From assembly GCF_004362195.1 (NCBI RefSeq), contig NZ_SNWG01000001.1, positions 1,116,001-1,180,000 of the forward strand: a stretch of 64,000 bases of DNA, in the 5' to 3' direction. Shown piece by piece: positions 34,676 to 43,193 of this stretch; the stretch's first letter is position 1, and every line of letters begins with the position of its first letter. Source of the stretch: Microbacterium sp. BK668. GTDB taxonomy: Bacteria > Actinomycetota > Actinomycetes > Actinomycetales > Microbacteriaceae. The notes under the pieces are model-generated. The model had not been told where the DNA came from. It did not search any database and was given only the letters and a program-made list of their open reading frames with translations. The translations under genes were made by a program, and so were the position numbers.

Positions 34676-35447
34676 CCCGGAGCAACTCGCCCTGATCGCC
34701 CTGGGAGAGCCCGTCGCCTCCGACCAGGACCGCGAACACTTGGCCTCCTGCGCGGAGTGCGCCGCTGATGTCTCCGAGATGTCCCACGCCGCCGTCGTGG
34801 CCCGCTCGACCATGGACGAGGTGGAGCTCGAAGCCCCGCCCGCCCGCGTCTGGGGCCGGATCGCCGACGAGCTCGGCCTGGGCGACGCCGCGGTGCTCGC
34901 CCTCGCTCCCCCCGCAGACCTCGTTTCCGCGCGGCCGTCGAGGCCGGTGACGGATGCCGACACCCAAGCGGCGGCATCCGTCATCCCCTCCGCGGCACCG
35001 CGCCGTCGCCGCTGGTCGCAGCGGGCATGGTGGGCGCTCGCGGCATCCGTCGCCTTCGTCCTCGTCATCGCCGGGGGAGTGTGGGTGGGGGTCGGCTCGC
35101 TGACCCCGACCTCGATCGCGTCCGCCTCGCTCGAGGCGTTCCCCGACCATCCGCAGGCCGTCGGTACGGCGGAGGTCGACGAAGCACGCGACGGCGGTCG
35201 CACGCTCACGGTGACCCTCGATGGGGCCGCCTCGTCGGCGGACTATCGCGAGGTCTGGCTCATCCGCAACGACGGGGGCGCCCTCATCAGCCTGGGCGTG
35301 CTCGACGGGTCGAAGGGCTCGTTCCCCATCCCCGCCGGCGTGGACCTCGCCGAGTACGACCTCGTCGACATCTCCTTCGAGCCCGTCGACGGCGATCCCG
35401 CGCACTCCGGCGACTCCATCGTTCGCGGCCAGCTCACATTCGCCTGA
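34662..35447 (+). CDS. RskA-like anti-sigma factor
   Basis: 261 residues from GTG 34662, overlapping the sigma gene by 14 bases. An N-terminal cytoplasmic zinc-type anti-sigma motif (REHLASCAECAADVSEM, HxxxCxxC) binds the sigma factor. One transmembrane helix (WWALAASVAFVLVIAGGVWV) crosses the membrane. The outside part fits the RskA domain (GGRTLTVTLDGAASSADYRE, GSFPIPAGVDL). Regulated proteolysis would free the sigma factor, as known for RskA/SigK; the signal is unknown. Confidence 0.9.
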   Translation: MSHLDPEQLALIALGEPVASDQDREHLASCAECAADVSEMSHAAVVARSTMDEVELEAPPARVWGRIADELGLGDAAVLALAPPADLVSARPSRPVTDADTQAAASVIPSAAPRRRRWSQRAWWALAASVAFVLVIAGGVWVGVGSLTPTSIASASLEAFPDHPQAVGTAEVDEARDGGRTLTVTLDGAASSADYREVWLIRNDGGALISLGVLDGSKGSFPIPAGVDLAEYDLVDISFEPVDGDPAHSGDSIVRGQLTFA

Positions 35448-35586
35448 GGCGGCGCGTTCAGCGACGCCACAGATGCGCATGAGAGTATGGGTGGGTTTTC
35501 CGACGAGATTCTGAGTACTCGTCCCTCAGGTCGAAGCCGACACCCCGCCCTCTGACGGTGGCGGGCGTGCCTGGGCCTGGAGGGAT

Positions 35587-36900
35587 GTGACGCACCCCGA
35601 GAGGACCCGAGTGAGCGAGACGCCCACGCCCGAGACGCCGGGCCGTCGCACCGTGGCGCGGCACGGTGCGCTCACGTCGCCGCATCCGTTCTCGCAGCTC
35701 CTCAAGATCCTGGGCATCGTCATCGCCGTCGCGCTCGTGTCGGGCGCGGGCGTCGCCGCCTATGCCGCGATCGACATCACGTCGAGCTTCACCCAGGACG
35801 CCGTCGAGCTCGAAGGTCAGGAGTCCGTCCCGCCCGACATCGGGGCGATCGAAGGCGGCGTCAACCTCTTCCTCGCGGGGACGGATGCCTGCGAGCCGCA
35901 GTACGCCGGTTACTTCGGCGACCGCTGCACGGGTGCGGATTCAGAGGGCGAGCTGAACGACGTGAACATGCTCGTCCACATCTCCGATAATCCGCGCCGC
36001 GTCACCGTCATCTCCTTTCCGCGCGATCTCATGATTCCGATCCCCTCCTGCACGCTGGAGGACGGTTCGACGACATCGCCCATGAGCAAGCAGATGCTGA
36101 ACACGGCATATGCCTACGGCGGCCTGGGCTGCGTCGTGAAGACCGTCTCGCAGCTGACCGGTCTCGACATCCAGTACGCCGCGAAGGTCACGTGGGGCGG
36201 GGTCATCGAGATCACCAACGCCGTGGGGGGCGTCGACGTGTGCCTCGCCAACGGCATCAAGGACCCGTACACGGGGATCGACTGGGCCGCGGGCACGCGC
36301 AACATCCAGGGCATCGACGCCCTGCAGTTCCTGCGCACACGTCACGGCGTCGGCAACGGCGGCGATCTGGGCCGCATCTCCAACCAGCAGCAGTACATGT
36401 CGCGCCTCGCCCGCAAGCTCGTGAGCGAGGAGGTGCTGTCGAACCCCGCGACGCTCTACAAGCTCGCCACCACGGCGGTGGACAACATCACGCCGTCGCA
36501 GAGCCTCACCAATCCGGTGACCCTGGTGCAGATCGCGCTCGCGGTCAAGAACGTGCCCTTCGACGAGATCGTCTTCATCCAGTACCCGGTGCTCGACGAC
36601 CCCGCCGACAACGACCGCGTGGTGCCGAACACCTCGGCGGCCGACGCGCTGTGGACGGCGATCGCGGCGAACCAGCCCCTCGAGCTGACCGGCGAGGTGA
36701 GTCAGGGCGAAGGGGTCGTGGTCGTCGAACCGACGACTCCGGCCGAGCCCACCACTCCGGTCGAGCCGGCGCCTGAGGCCTCGGCGACGCCGGGCGAGAC
36801 GTCGGCGCCGACCGAGACCGCGGCGGAGCTTCCCTCGTCGATCGCGGGACAGACCGCCGCGCAGGAGACCTGCTCGAACGGCAACGTCAAGAGCCGCTGA
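35587..36900 (+). CDS. LytR-CpsA-Psr (LCP) family wall glycopolymer ligase
   Basis: 437 residues from GTG 35587. A cytoplasmic start and one transmembrane helix (ILGIVIAVALVSGAGVAAYA) precede the LCP domain: ELNDVNMLVHISDNPRRVTV, SFPRDLMIPIP, GGVIEITNAVGGVDVCL, FLRTRHGVGNGGDLGRISNQ with the conserved Arg residues. The C-terminal 60 residues are a Pro/Thr/Glu repeat tail. LCP enzymes transfer teichoic acid, arabinogalactan or other polymers from lipid carriers to peptidoglycan. Confidence 0.92.
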   Translation: MTHPERTRVSETPTPETPGRRTVARHGALTSPHPFSQLLKILGIVIAVALVSGAGVAAYAAIDITSSFTQDAVELEGQESVPPDIGAIEGGVNLFLAGTDACEPQYAGYFGDRCTGADSEGELNDVNMLVHISDNPRRVTVISFPRDLMIPIPSCTLEDGSTTSPMSKQMLNTAYAYGGLGCVVKTVSQLTGLDIQYAAKVTWGGVIEITNAVGGVDVCLANGIKDPYTGIDWAAGTRNIQGIDALQFLRTRHGVGNGGDLGRISNQQQYMSRLARKLVSEEVLSNPATLYKLATTAVDNITPSQSLTNPVTLVQIALAVKNVPFDEIVFIQYPVLDDPADNDRVVPNTSAADALWTAIAANQPLELTGEVSQGEGVVVVEPTTPAEPTTPVEPAPEASATPGETSAPTETAAELPSSIAGQTAAQETCSNGNVKSR

Positions 36901-36933
36901 GGCGCTGCTGGGTGGACCCGGTTCGGTTCGGGT

Positions 36934-37794
36934 CTACTCTTCGAGCCCGAGACCGACGCGGTCGACGCGACGGTGGTACCGCATGCCCGCGAGACCGCCG
37001 AGAAGGGCGCCCGCGAGCGTGACGAGGGCCGCGCCGACGGCGGTCAGGATGCCGGTGAGTGTCAGCTGGTCGGACGAGACCGGGATCCGCGGGAAGCTGT
37101 TCAGCGCGCCGAAGATGTCCCACTGCGCGCCCGCGATCGCCGTGATGATGGCGACGACGATGGCGACGATGATCGCCCACAGCCACACGCCGAGTCCCTG
37201 CATCAGCCCGCTGAACCGCGCCATGCGCCCGGCGACGTAGCCGCCGGCGAAGTAGCCGACGAACAGCACGATGCCGATGACGACGGCGCCGATGATCGTG
37301 GCTGCACCCATATTGTCGGTGGCGGCCTCGGCCGCGTCCTCCGCTGTCTGCGGTGAGGTCATGCCCACCGCTCCGCCGATCGCCGCGACGATCGCGGTGA
37401 GGAGGACGACGAGTCCCATCGCCGCGAGCCATCCGAAGAACGCGGAGCCGAACTTCATGCCACCGAAGCGCTCACGTTCGCGCGCCACGACGTCGTCTCG
37501 TGCGACGACCGCGTCCGTGCCGCCGGCGTACACGGGGCGGTCGGTGGTGGCGGGGCGGTCGGCGTATCCGTCGCCGTTCGCGTCGGTCCGGCGGTCGGTG
37601 GTGGCGGGGCGGTCGGCGTAGCCGTCACCGTTGGTGTCGGTGCGGCGGTCGGTGGGGGCCGGGCGGTCGGCGTACCCGTCGCCGTCCGCGTCGGTGCGGC
37701 GGTCGGTGGGGGCCGGCTGGTCCATGGCGACGGTGCGGTCGGGATCGGTACCCCGCGAGACGGGCTCCCGCGGATCAGGGGGGTTTGTACTCAT
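36934..37794 (-). CDS. four-TM membrane protein with Asp-rich N-terminal repeats
   Basis: 286 residues from ATG 37794. The N-terminal 90 residues carry three 18-residue repeats of the type PAPTDRRTDADGDGYADR, each with a DxDxDG or DxNxDG loop like a calcium-binding EF-hand or dockerin loop. After a charged linker come four transmembrane segments (about residues 125-150, 165-190, 200-225, 245-265). The membrane part resembles uncharacterised actinobacterial proteins. Whether the loops bind metal is unknown, and they would face the cytoplasm. Confidence 0.65.
   Translation of the reverse strand: MSTNPPDPREPVSRGTDPDRTVAMDQPAPTDRRTDADGDGYADRPAPTDRRTDTNGDGYADRPATTDRRTDANGDGYADRPATTDRPVYAGGTDAVVARDDVVARERERFGGMKFGSAFFGWLAAMGLVVLLTAIVAAIGGAVGMTSPQTAEDAAEAATDNMGAATIIGAVVIGIVLFVGYFAGGYVAGRMARFSGLMQGLGVWLWAIIVAIVVAIITAIAGAQWDIFGALNSFPRIPVSSDQLTLTGILTAVGAALVTLAGALLGGLAGMRYHRRVDRVGLGLEE
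37537..37716 (-). repeat. 54-bp in-frame tandem repeat (3.3 copies)
   Basis: Three full copies and one partial copy of a 54-base unit encode 18 residues each: PAPTDRR, then TDADGDGYADR, or the TNGD and ANGD variants. Copies differ at a few bases, and the first and second codon positions of the DGDGYADR part are most constant. Copy number may vary between strains. Confidence 0.9.
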
Positions 37795-37979
37795 GTCCGC
37801 AAGGTATGGCCTGGCGCGTGTGTCGACACCGGGGTTGTCATGGGAGGCGTTCAGCCGTACGCTCACCGCGGCATCCCTTATCGGTGTGCGGTCTTTTCTC
37901 GCCTACATCCGGCGTTTTCTGCCATCGGCGCGGGCGGGTTATGATGGCTGGGCGCATCCGCGGTCGCTCGCGGATGCCT

Positions 37980-38071
37980 GGAGACGTCGCATAGTCAGGC
38001 CTAGTGCACCACCCTGCTAAGGTGGAGTCCCCTTACGGGGACCGAGGGTTCAAATCCCTCCGTCTCCGCCA
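37980..38071 (+). tRNA. tRNA-Ser (anticodon GCT)
   Basis: A 92-base class II tRNA. Acceptor GGAGACG pairs with CGTCTCC, the anticodon arm is CCACC-CTGCTAA-GGTGG (anticodon GCT, reading AGC/AGU), the long variable arm is GTCCCC-TTAC-GGGGAC, and the T-arm is GAGGG-TTCAAAT-CCCTC. The CCA end is encoded. A copy of its 3' end lies at 48104-48133. Confidence 0.97.
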
Positions 38072-38099
38072 GAAAAGCCCTGATGTTCGGCGCTTTTCT
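38071..38099 (+). terminator. terminator hairpin after tRNA-Ser
   Basis: AGAAAAGC (38071-38078) pairs perfectly with GCTTTTCT (38092-38099) across a 13-base loop, immediately after the tRNA. The T-rich arm gives a short U-tract-like end. Confidence 0.7.
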
Positions 38100-38424
38100 G
38101 GTCGGACGGACCTCGTATCGGCCCCATTCTCGTCCCGTGAGAGCGAACTCCCCGCGAACCGGCGGGACTCCTTGTTTGCACTCCTTGAGGATGGTGCCCT
38201 TCCCGTTCTGGCGCGGAATTCCGCCCCAGTTCCGCCTCCGCCGATTTCACCGCGAACCGTTCGGCTGAAGTTCGGTCGTTCGGGTCCTGTGGAGGGAGCG
38301 ATTCGATGATTCCGGGGGCTCGCACAGGGTGAGCCCTGAGCGGTACGCGCCTCCTGGCTTTCGCAGCGGAGTTCGGCTCTTCCTCAGGCAGCGCCGCGCG
38401 ATCGGAAACGGCAGGCTTTCAGGA
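38100..38424. other. gene-free stretch after tRNA-Ser
   Basis: About 325 bases with no convincing reading frame on either strand. It lies between the tRNA terminator and the 3' end of the cupin regulator. No integrase fragment was recognised here. Confidence 0.45.
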
Positions 38425-38997
38425 CTAGCCCGTGCGCACGTGCGCCCGCTCGCCCTGACTGCCGAAGAGGCTCAGCACCTCGGCAGGGCCACCGTCGGCG
38501 CTGCCGAACCAGTGCGGCACGTGCGTGCCGAACTCCGCGACCTCGCCGGCCGCGATCGTCAGGTCCCGGCTGCCGAGGATCAGCCGCATACGCCCGCTCA
38601 ATACGTACAGCCACTCGTAGCCCTCATGCGCGCGCGGTTCGGGGCGAACTTGGCTGCCGGGGATCAGGATCTTCCACGCCTGCACCGGCCCCGGCCGCGG
38701 ACTGAGCGGGATGACCACTCGGCCGTGCACCCGCCGGGGCTTCAGCCGCACCCGCGGGTCTCCGACGTCCGGGGCTCCCACCAGCTCGTCCAGTGGGACG
38801 CGGTGTGCCTGTGCGAGCGGAAGGAGCAGTTCGAGGCTGGGTCTGCGTGGCCCGGTCTCGAGGCGTGACAGCGTGCTCTTCGATATGCCGGTCGACTCCG
38901 AGAGGGCCGTGAGGGTCAGGCCCCGGTGTTGACGGAGGCGTTTGAGTCGCGGTCCGACGGCTTCCAACGCGGATTCGATCGAGGCGGATGCGTCCAC
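38425..38997 (-). CDS. XRE-family regulator with cupin domain
   Basis: 190 residues. An N-terminal HTH (LRQHRGLTLTALSESTGISK, STLSRLETG) is followed by a C-terminal cupin barrel (HEGYEWLYVLSGRMRLILGS, AAGEVAEFGTHVPHWFG). Such HTH-cupin proteins usually repress a neighbouring metabolic gene in response to a small ligand. The divergent neighbour is an FAD oxidoreductase that is now internally deleted, so the regulator may have lost its main target. Confidence 0.88.
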   Translation of the reverse strand: MDASASIESALEAVGPRLKRLRQHRGLTLTALSESTGISKSTLSRLETGPRRPSLELLLPLAQAHRVPLDELVGAPDVGDPRVRLKPRRVHGRVVIPLSPRPGPVQAWKILIPGSQVRPEPRAHEGYEWLYVLSGRMRLILGSRDLTIAAGEVAEFGTHVPHWFGSADGGPAEVLSLFGSQGERAHVRTG

Positions 38998-39074
38998 CCG
39001 GTCAGTGTGCAGAGGAATCCCGAAATTGGCAACGAACTTTGCCGTCGTCCGGCGCGGAATCCGATCCTGTGGTT

Positions 39075-39284
39075 ATGAACAATTACGACATCTTGGTGAT
39101 CGGTGGCGGCGCGGCCGGGCTCAACGCCGCCCTCGTGCTGCTGCGTGCCGAACGCAACGCCGCCGATCCGCGAGCGCAGGTCGTCACCGCCGCCGGCCAG
39201 GGGTCCGCGGCCGCTATCGCGATCAACGCCGATCTTGTCGCGGAAGACCTCGACACCGCCCTTCGGCTGCATCGAGACCAGTGA
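39075..39284 (+). pseudogene. internally deleted FAD-dependent (thioredoxin-reductase-like) oxidoreductase
   Basis: 69 residues. It opens with a perfect FAD-binding start, NNYDILVIGGGAAGLNAALV. After about 35 residues it jumps to sequence typical of the C-terminus of the same family (QVVTAAGQGSAAAIAINADL, VAEDLDTAL). Family members have about 300 residues, so roughly 230 in the middle are missing while both ends stay in frame. It starts divergently from the HTH-cupin regulator, the normal arrangement for this pair. Confidence 0.75.
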
Positions 39285-39328
39285 ACGCACGCCTCATCAC
39301 CCCACCGAATCCCAACCAGGAGGCCCCC

Positions 39329-39595
39329 ATGTCCACATCCGAATCATCCGATCCTCGCACCGGCATCCAGCCGGTTCCACCGCCGACCACGCACCAGCTC
39401 GCCCTCATGATCTGGATCGCCGTCTTCCCCACGCTCACGATCCTCAATCTCCTTGTCGGCGATCTGCTGGCCCCGTTGCCGATGATCGTGAGGACGCTGA
39501 TCCTGGTCACCGTCGCCGTCCCGATCGTGATCTACGCCCTCATGCCTCGCCTGCACCGCGTCCGCCGCGCGCTGTTCGCGCGTCGACGCCGCTGA
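39329..39595 (+). CDS. small two-TM membrane protein
   Basis: 88 residues with AGGAGG ahead of ATG 39329. Two transmembrane helices (LALMIWIAVFPTLTILNLLV and MIVRTLILVTVAVPIVIYAL) are followed by a very basic end (RLHRVRRALFARRRR), which should lie in the cytoplasm. No family role is known. A strong terminator follows. Confidence 0.7.
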   Translation: MSTSESSDPRTGIQPVPPPTTHQLALMIWIAVFPTLTILNLLVGDLLAPLPMIVRTLILVTVAVPIVIYALMPRLHRVRRALFARRRR

Positions 39596-39598
39596 GTA

Positions 39599-39627
39599 GG
39601 AGCCCCGGGCGAACCACCCGGGGCTCC
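39599..39627 (+). terminator. strong hairpin terminator
   Basis: GGAGCCCCGGG (39599-39609) pairs perfectly with CCCGGGGCTCC (39617-39627), an 11-bp stem with a 7-base loop. It starts three bases after the stop of the two-TM protein gene and isolates the next operon. Confidence 0.85.
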
Positions 39628-39746
39628 GTGCATGGTGACCCGTCGAAGATCACCACATGTGGGGATGCCGGGTCACCACAACGCTTCGTAGCTTCGTCAA
39701 TCGAGAAGCCCCGCTCGACCAGAGCCCGAACCCCATGGGAGAAGAA

Positions 39747-40754
39747 ATGAAAGCTGCCGTCTATCGCCGCTTCGGCGGCCCGGAGGTCGTCCGCATCGAG
39801 CAGGTCGCCGACCTGCAGCCGAAGAGTGACGAGATCCTCGTCCGTGTTCACGCGACCACCGTGAGCGCAGCGGACCACCGTTCGCGTGCCCGGGACATCC
39901 CTGCCGGCCTGATCATCCCCAGCTCGCTCGTGCTCGGCTTCTTCCGCCCACGCCGCCCCGTGCTCGGGATGGATGCCGCTGGAGTCGTCGAGAAGGTGGG
40001 CGACGACGTGCAGGGGTTCGCGCCGGGGGACCGTGTCGCGGTCATGCTCGGAGGCCGATTCGGCGGCCACGCCGAGTACGCGATCGTCAAGGCGACCGAT
40101 GCTGTCGTCCACACGCCCGGCAGCCTCACCTTCGCCGAGGCGGCGAGCATCGTGTTCGGGGGGATCACCGCACAGGCCTACCTCAACCAGGTGACGGTGA
40201 AGGCCGGCACCACCATCCTCGTCAACGGAGCCTCGGGCGCCGTGGGCTCCGCGGTCGTGCAGATCGCCGCCGCTGTCGGGGCCCACGTCACCGCCGTCAC
40301 CAGCGCGGCGAACCGGGACCTCGTGACCGATCTCGGCGCGCAACGCACCATCGACTACCACGCTCAGGACTTCACCGCCGACGCAACCAGCTACGACGTG
40401 ATCGTGGACTGCGTCGGCAACGCCCCGGTGAGCAGGGTGCACTCCATCGTGCGACCGGGCGGCGCGGTGCTGCTCGTGGCCGCTGGGCTCCGCTCGCTCA
40501 TCCGCGCCAAGCGGGACGCCCAGCGCTACGGGATCTCCGTCATCACTGGCCCCGGCGCCTATCGCGCCGCCGACCTTCAGCACGTCATGTACCTCGCCGA
40601 GGTCGGTGAATTCCGCCCCGTCATCGAGCGCTCCTACCCGCTGAACGACATCGCCCGGGCCCACCGGTACGTCGACACCGGCCGCAAGCGCGGAAGCGTC
40701 GTCATCCACGTCGCGGAAGCGGACGAGCCCGCCGCCGCAAGCCCCCGGCCCTGA
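39747..40754 (+). CDS. NAD(P)-dependent medium-chain dehydrogenase (quinone-oxidoreductase type)
   Basis: 335 residues from ATG 39747 (MKAAVYRRFGGPEVVRIEQV), with GGGAGAAG upstream; an ATG at 39735 is in frame. The GroES-like domain (VRVHATTVSAADHRSRARDI, VLGMDAAGVVEKVGDDVQGF) and the nucleotide motif LVNGASGAVGSAVVQIAAAV are clear, and zinc ligands are lacking. Substrate unknown. It begins a run of plus-strand genes with tight spacing that ends at 44158. Confidence 0.88.
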   Translation: MKAAVYRRFGGPEVVRIEQVADLQPKSDEILVRVHATTVSAADHRSRARDIPAGLIIPSSLVLGFFRPRRPVLGMDAAGVVEKVGDDVQGFAPGDRVAVMLGGRFGGHAEYAIVKATDAVVHTPGSLTFAEAASIVFGGITAQAYLNQVTVKAGTTILVNGASGAVGSAVVQIAAAVGAHVTAVTSAANRDLVTDLGAQRTIDYHAQDFTADATSYDVIVDCVGNAPVSRVHSIVRPGGAVLLVAAGLRSLIRAKRDAQRYGISVITGPGAYRAADLQHVMYLAEVGEFRPVIERSYPLNDIARAHRYVDTGRKRGSVVIHVAEADEPAAASPRP

Positions 40755-40780
40755 CCCTCCATCCCGAAAACAGAACGTCC

Positions 40781-41167
40781 ATGCGCTTCGCACAATCGAT
40801 CCGCAGCGGCTTCCGCGGCTACGCCGAGTTCTCCGCCACGGCAAGCCGATCCGAGTTCTGGTGGTGGATCCTCTTCACCGTGATCGTCGGCTCCGCTCTC
40901 GCCGCGCTCCCCGTGCCGACCCTCGGCTTGGCCGACGGCACAGTCCTCAGCGCCCCGACCCTCACCCCCGTGTGGCAGATCGCCGTCCTCCTGCCCACCC
41001 TCGCGGTGACCGTCCGCCGCCTGCGCGACGGCGGCTCAGGCTGGGGGAACGTCTTCTGGATCCTGCTTCCCGTCGCCGGCGCGATCGTCCTGGCGGTGCT
41101 GTGCGCCCAGCCGACCCGCACCCTCGTCCCGCAGACGCCCGCCGACATGGAGGGGGCGCTCCGATGA
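40781..41167 (+). CDS. DUF805 family membrane protein
   Basis: 128 residues. The DUF805 hallmark is a start with a basic/aromatic motif (RSGFRGYAEFSATASRSEFW, WWILFTVIV), two or three transmembrane helices and VRRLRDGGSGWGNVFWILLP. DUF805 proteins are inner-membrane proteins of unknown role. The stop overlaps the start of the ABC ATPase gene by four bases. Confidence 0.85.
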   Translation: MRFAQSIRSGFRGYAEFSATASRSEFWWWILFTVIVGSALAALPVPTLGLADGTVLSAPTLTPVWQIAVLLPTLAVTVRRLRDGGSGWGNVFWILLPVAGAIVLAVLCAQPTRTLVPQTPADMEGALR

Positions 41168-41877
41168 ACATCGACAACGCTCGAGCTCTGCTCGATGTCC
41201 GCGACATCCGCCGCTCCTACGGTCGCGGTGCCAATCGGTTCGACGCGCTTATGGGCGTTTCCCTCCGGATCGCCCACGGGGAGTCGGTCGCGATCGTCGG
41301 AAAGAGCGGCTCCGGCAAGTCCACGCTGATGCACGTGCTCGCACTGCTCGACCAGCCCGACGGGGGCTCGCTCCTCGTCGGGGGAGTGGATGCTGCGACG
41401 CTCAGCACCCGGGAGGTCAGCCGACTGCGGAACGAGACCTTCGGATTCGTGTTCCAGCAGTTCTTCCTCAACCCGAACGCCACGGTCCTGGAGAACGTCA
41501 TGCTGCCGCTGAAGATCGCCGGCGTGGGGCGTCGCGAGCGACGGGAGCGCGGGATGGCCGTACTGGCCCAGCTGGAGCTGGCAGACAAGGCCAGGAACAG
41601 GGCCGTCAACCTGTCGGGCGGTCAGAAGCAGCGGGTGGTCATCGCCCGCGCGCTCATCAACGAGCCGAAGCTCATCTTCGCCGACGAGCCGACCGGCAAT
41701 CTCGACACGGCGACCGGCCGCCTGGTGGAAGACATTCTCTTCCAGCTGAACCAGAACAGCGGCATCACCCTCGTCGTGGTGACCCACGACACCGAACTCG
41801 CCGCGCGATGCGACCGCCAGATCCACATCAGTGACGGTCGTGAAGTGAGAGCAGAACTGATGGGAGCTCTCGCATGA
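41164..41877 (+). CDS. ABC transporter ATP-binding protein (MacB/LolD type)
   Basis: 237 residues. Walker A is GKSGSGKST, the signature is NLSGGQKQRVVIARALINEP, Walker B is LIFADEPTGNLD and the H-loop is VVVTHD. This subgroup pairs with FtsX-like permeases in drug, peptide or lipoprotein handling. ATGA overlaps join it to DUF805 upstream and to the permease downstream. Confidence 0.93.
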   Translation: MNIDNARALLDVRDIRRSYGRGANRFDALMGVSLRIAHGESVAIVGKSGSGKSTLMHVLALLDQPDGGSLLVGGVDAATLSTREVSRLRNETFGFVFQQFFLNPNATVLENVMLPLKIAGVGRRERRERGMAVLAQLELADKARNRAVNLSGGQKQRVVIARALINEPKLIFADEPTGNLDTATGRLVEDILFQLNQNSGITLVVVTHDTELAARCDRQIHISDGREVRAELMGALA

Positions 41878-43160
41878 GGATCACCGACATGCTGTCCACC
41901 GCGGTCGGCAACAGCCTGCGCAGCAAGACCCGCACGCTCCTCACCGTGCTCGCGATCTTCATCGGCGCCTTCACCCTGACCATCACCAGCGCCATCGGCA
42001 CAGGTGTCTCCGACTACATCGACAACCAGATCGGCGCGTTCGGCGCCAAGGACGTGCTCACCGTCAGCAAGGCGCAACAGGAGACGGCGCAACGCGAAGG
42101 TCCCGCGGCGTACGACCCGGATGGCGCGACCCTCGGCTCCGACCTCGCCCAGTTCGAGACGGAACCGCTGACCACCGACGACCTCGACGCCATCCGATCG
42201 ATCGACGGCATCTTCGACGTGAGCCCCGTGCGCGAGGTCACTCCCCGCTACATCGAATACGACGGCAAGGGAAAGTTCGTGCTCGACGTGAACCCCACCG
42301 CGCACCTCACGACCCCCGACCTGGCAGCCGGCGCGCAGCTGCAGAACGGTCGCGACGAGCCGCAGATCCTCCTCGTCTCGTCCTACGTCGACGCGCTGGG
42401 ATTCGCCGACGCGCAGGGAGCTGTGGGGAGGACCGTCGAGATCGGCATCGCGGACCACAACGGCGCCCTGCACGAGGTCGCTGCGACCGTCGTCGGTGTG
42501 CAGAACGAGACGATTCTCGCGTCCGGGGCCGCGCTCAACGACGCCCTGTTCGAGCAGCTCGACGCCATCCAGAGCACGGGACGGCCTGCCGCCGTGTCGG
42601 AGCAGTCCATCGTCGCCATCGCACACTTCGACCCGCGCGCCTCCGAGACGCGCATCGACGAGATCCAATCGGCCCTCGAGAACAAGGGATTCCTGGCAGC
42701 AACAGTGGCCGACCAGATCGGGGTGATCCAGACGGTCGTCGACGGCATCATCGCGGTGCTCAACGCCTTCGCGGTGATCGCTCTGATCGCCGCCGGGTTC
42801 GAGATCGTGAACACCCTGTTGATGAGCGTGCAGGAACGAACCAGGGAGATCGGCCTGATGAAGGCGATGGGCATGCGGGGCGGGAGCATCTATGCCCTGT
42901 TCAGCACCGAGGCGGTATTCATCGGCTTCGCGGGCAGCGTCCTCGGCGCGGCCGCAGCCATCGGGATCGGCACCGTGGCCAATGGCGTCATCGTCGACCG
43001 CGTCCTGGCCGACCTCGAAGGACTTCAGGTGCTGCGGTTCGAGCTCGTGCCCGTGGCATCCATCCTCCTCATCGTGATGTCGATCGCCTTCCTCGCCGGC
43101 ACCCTGCCTGCACGACGGGCCGCCCGCCAGAACCCCATCGACGCACTGCGCTACGAGTGA
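41874..43160 (+). CDS. FtsX-like ABC transporter permease (MacB type)
   Basis: 428 residues, coupled to the ATPase by a four-base overlap. One N-terminal transmembrane helix (TLLTVLAIFIGAFTLTITSA), a large external MacB periplasmic-core-like domain (about residues 50-285), then three more helices (AVIALIAAGFEIVNTLLMSV, AVFIGFAGSVLGAAAAIGIG, VASILLIVMSIAFLAGTLPA). The coupling helix motif ERTREIGLMKAMGMRGGSIY is present. It forms the transporter with the upstream ATPase; the cargo is unknown. Confidence 0.92.
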   Translation: MRITDMLSTAVGNSLRSKTRTLLTVLAIFIGAFTLTITSAIGTGVSDYIDNQIGAFGAKDVLTVSKAQQETAQREGPAAYDPDGATLGSDLAQFETEPLTTDDLDAIRSIDGIFDVSPVREVTPRYIEYDGKGKFVLDVNPTAHLTTPDLAAGAQLQNGRDEPQILLVSSYVDALGFADAQGAVGRTVEIGIADHNGALHEVAATVVGVQNETILASGAALNDALFEQLDAIQSTGRPAAVSEQSIVAIAHFDPRASETRIDEIQSALENKGFLAATVADQIGVIQTVVDGIIAVLNAFAVIALIAAGFEIVNTLLMSVQERTREIGLMKAMGMRGGSIYALFSTEAVFIGFAGSVLGAAAAIGIGTVANGVIVDRVLADLEGLQVLRFELVPVASILLIVMSIAFLAGTLPARRAARQNPIDALRYE

Positions 43161-43193
43161 CCCTCGGCGCCTGACTCGGAGAATCGAGTACCC

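Noticed and set aside
37537..37716. Regular 54-bp repeats considered as a CRISPR array
   Set aside because: No unique spacers; the units are contiguous, vary by single bases and keep an open reading frame for an 18-residue protein repeat.
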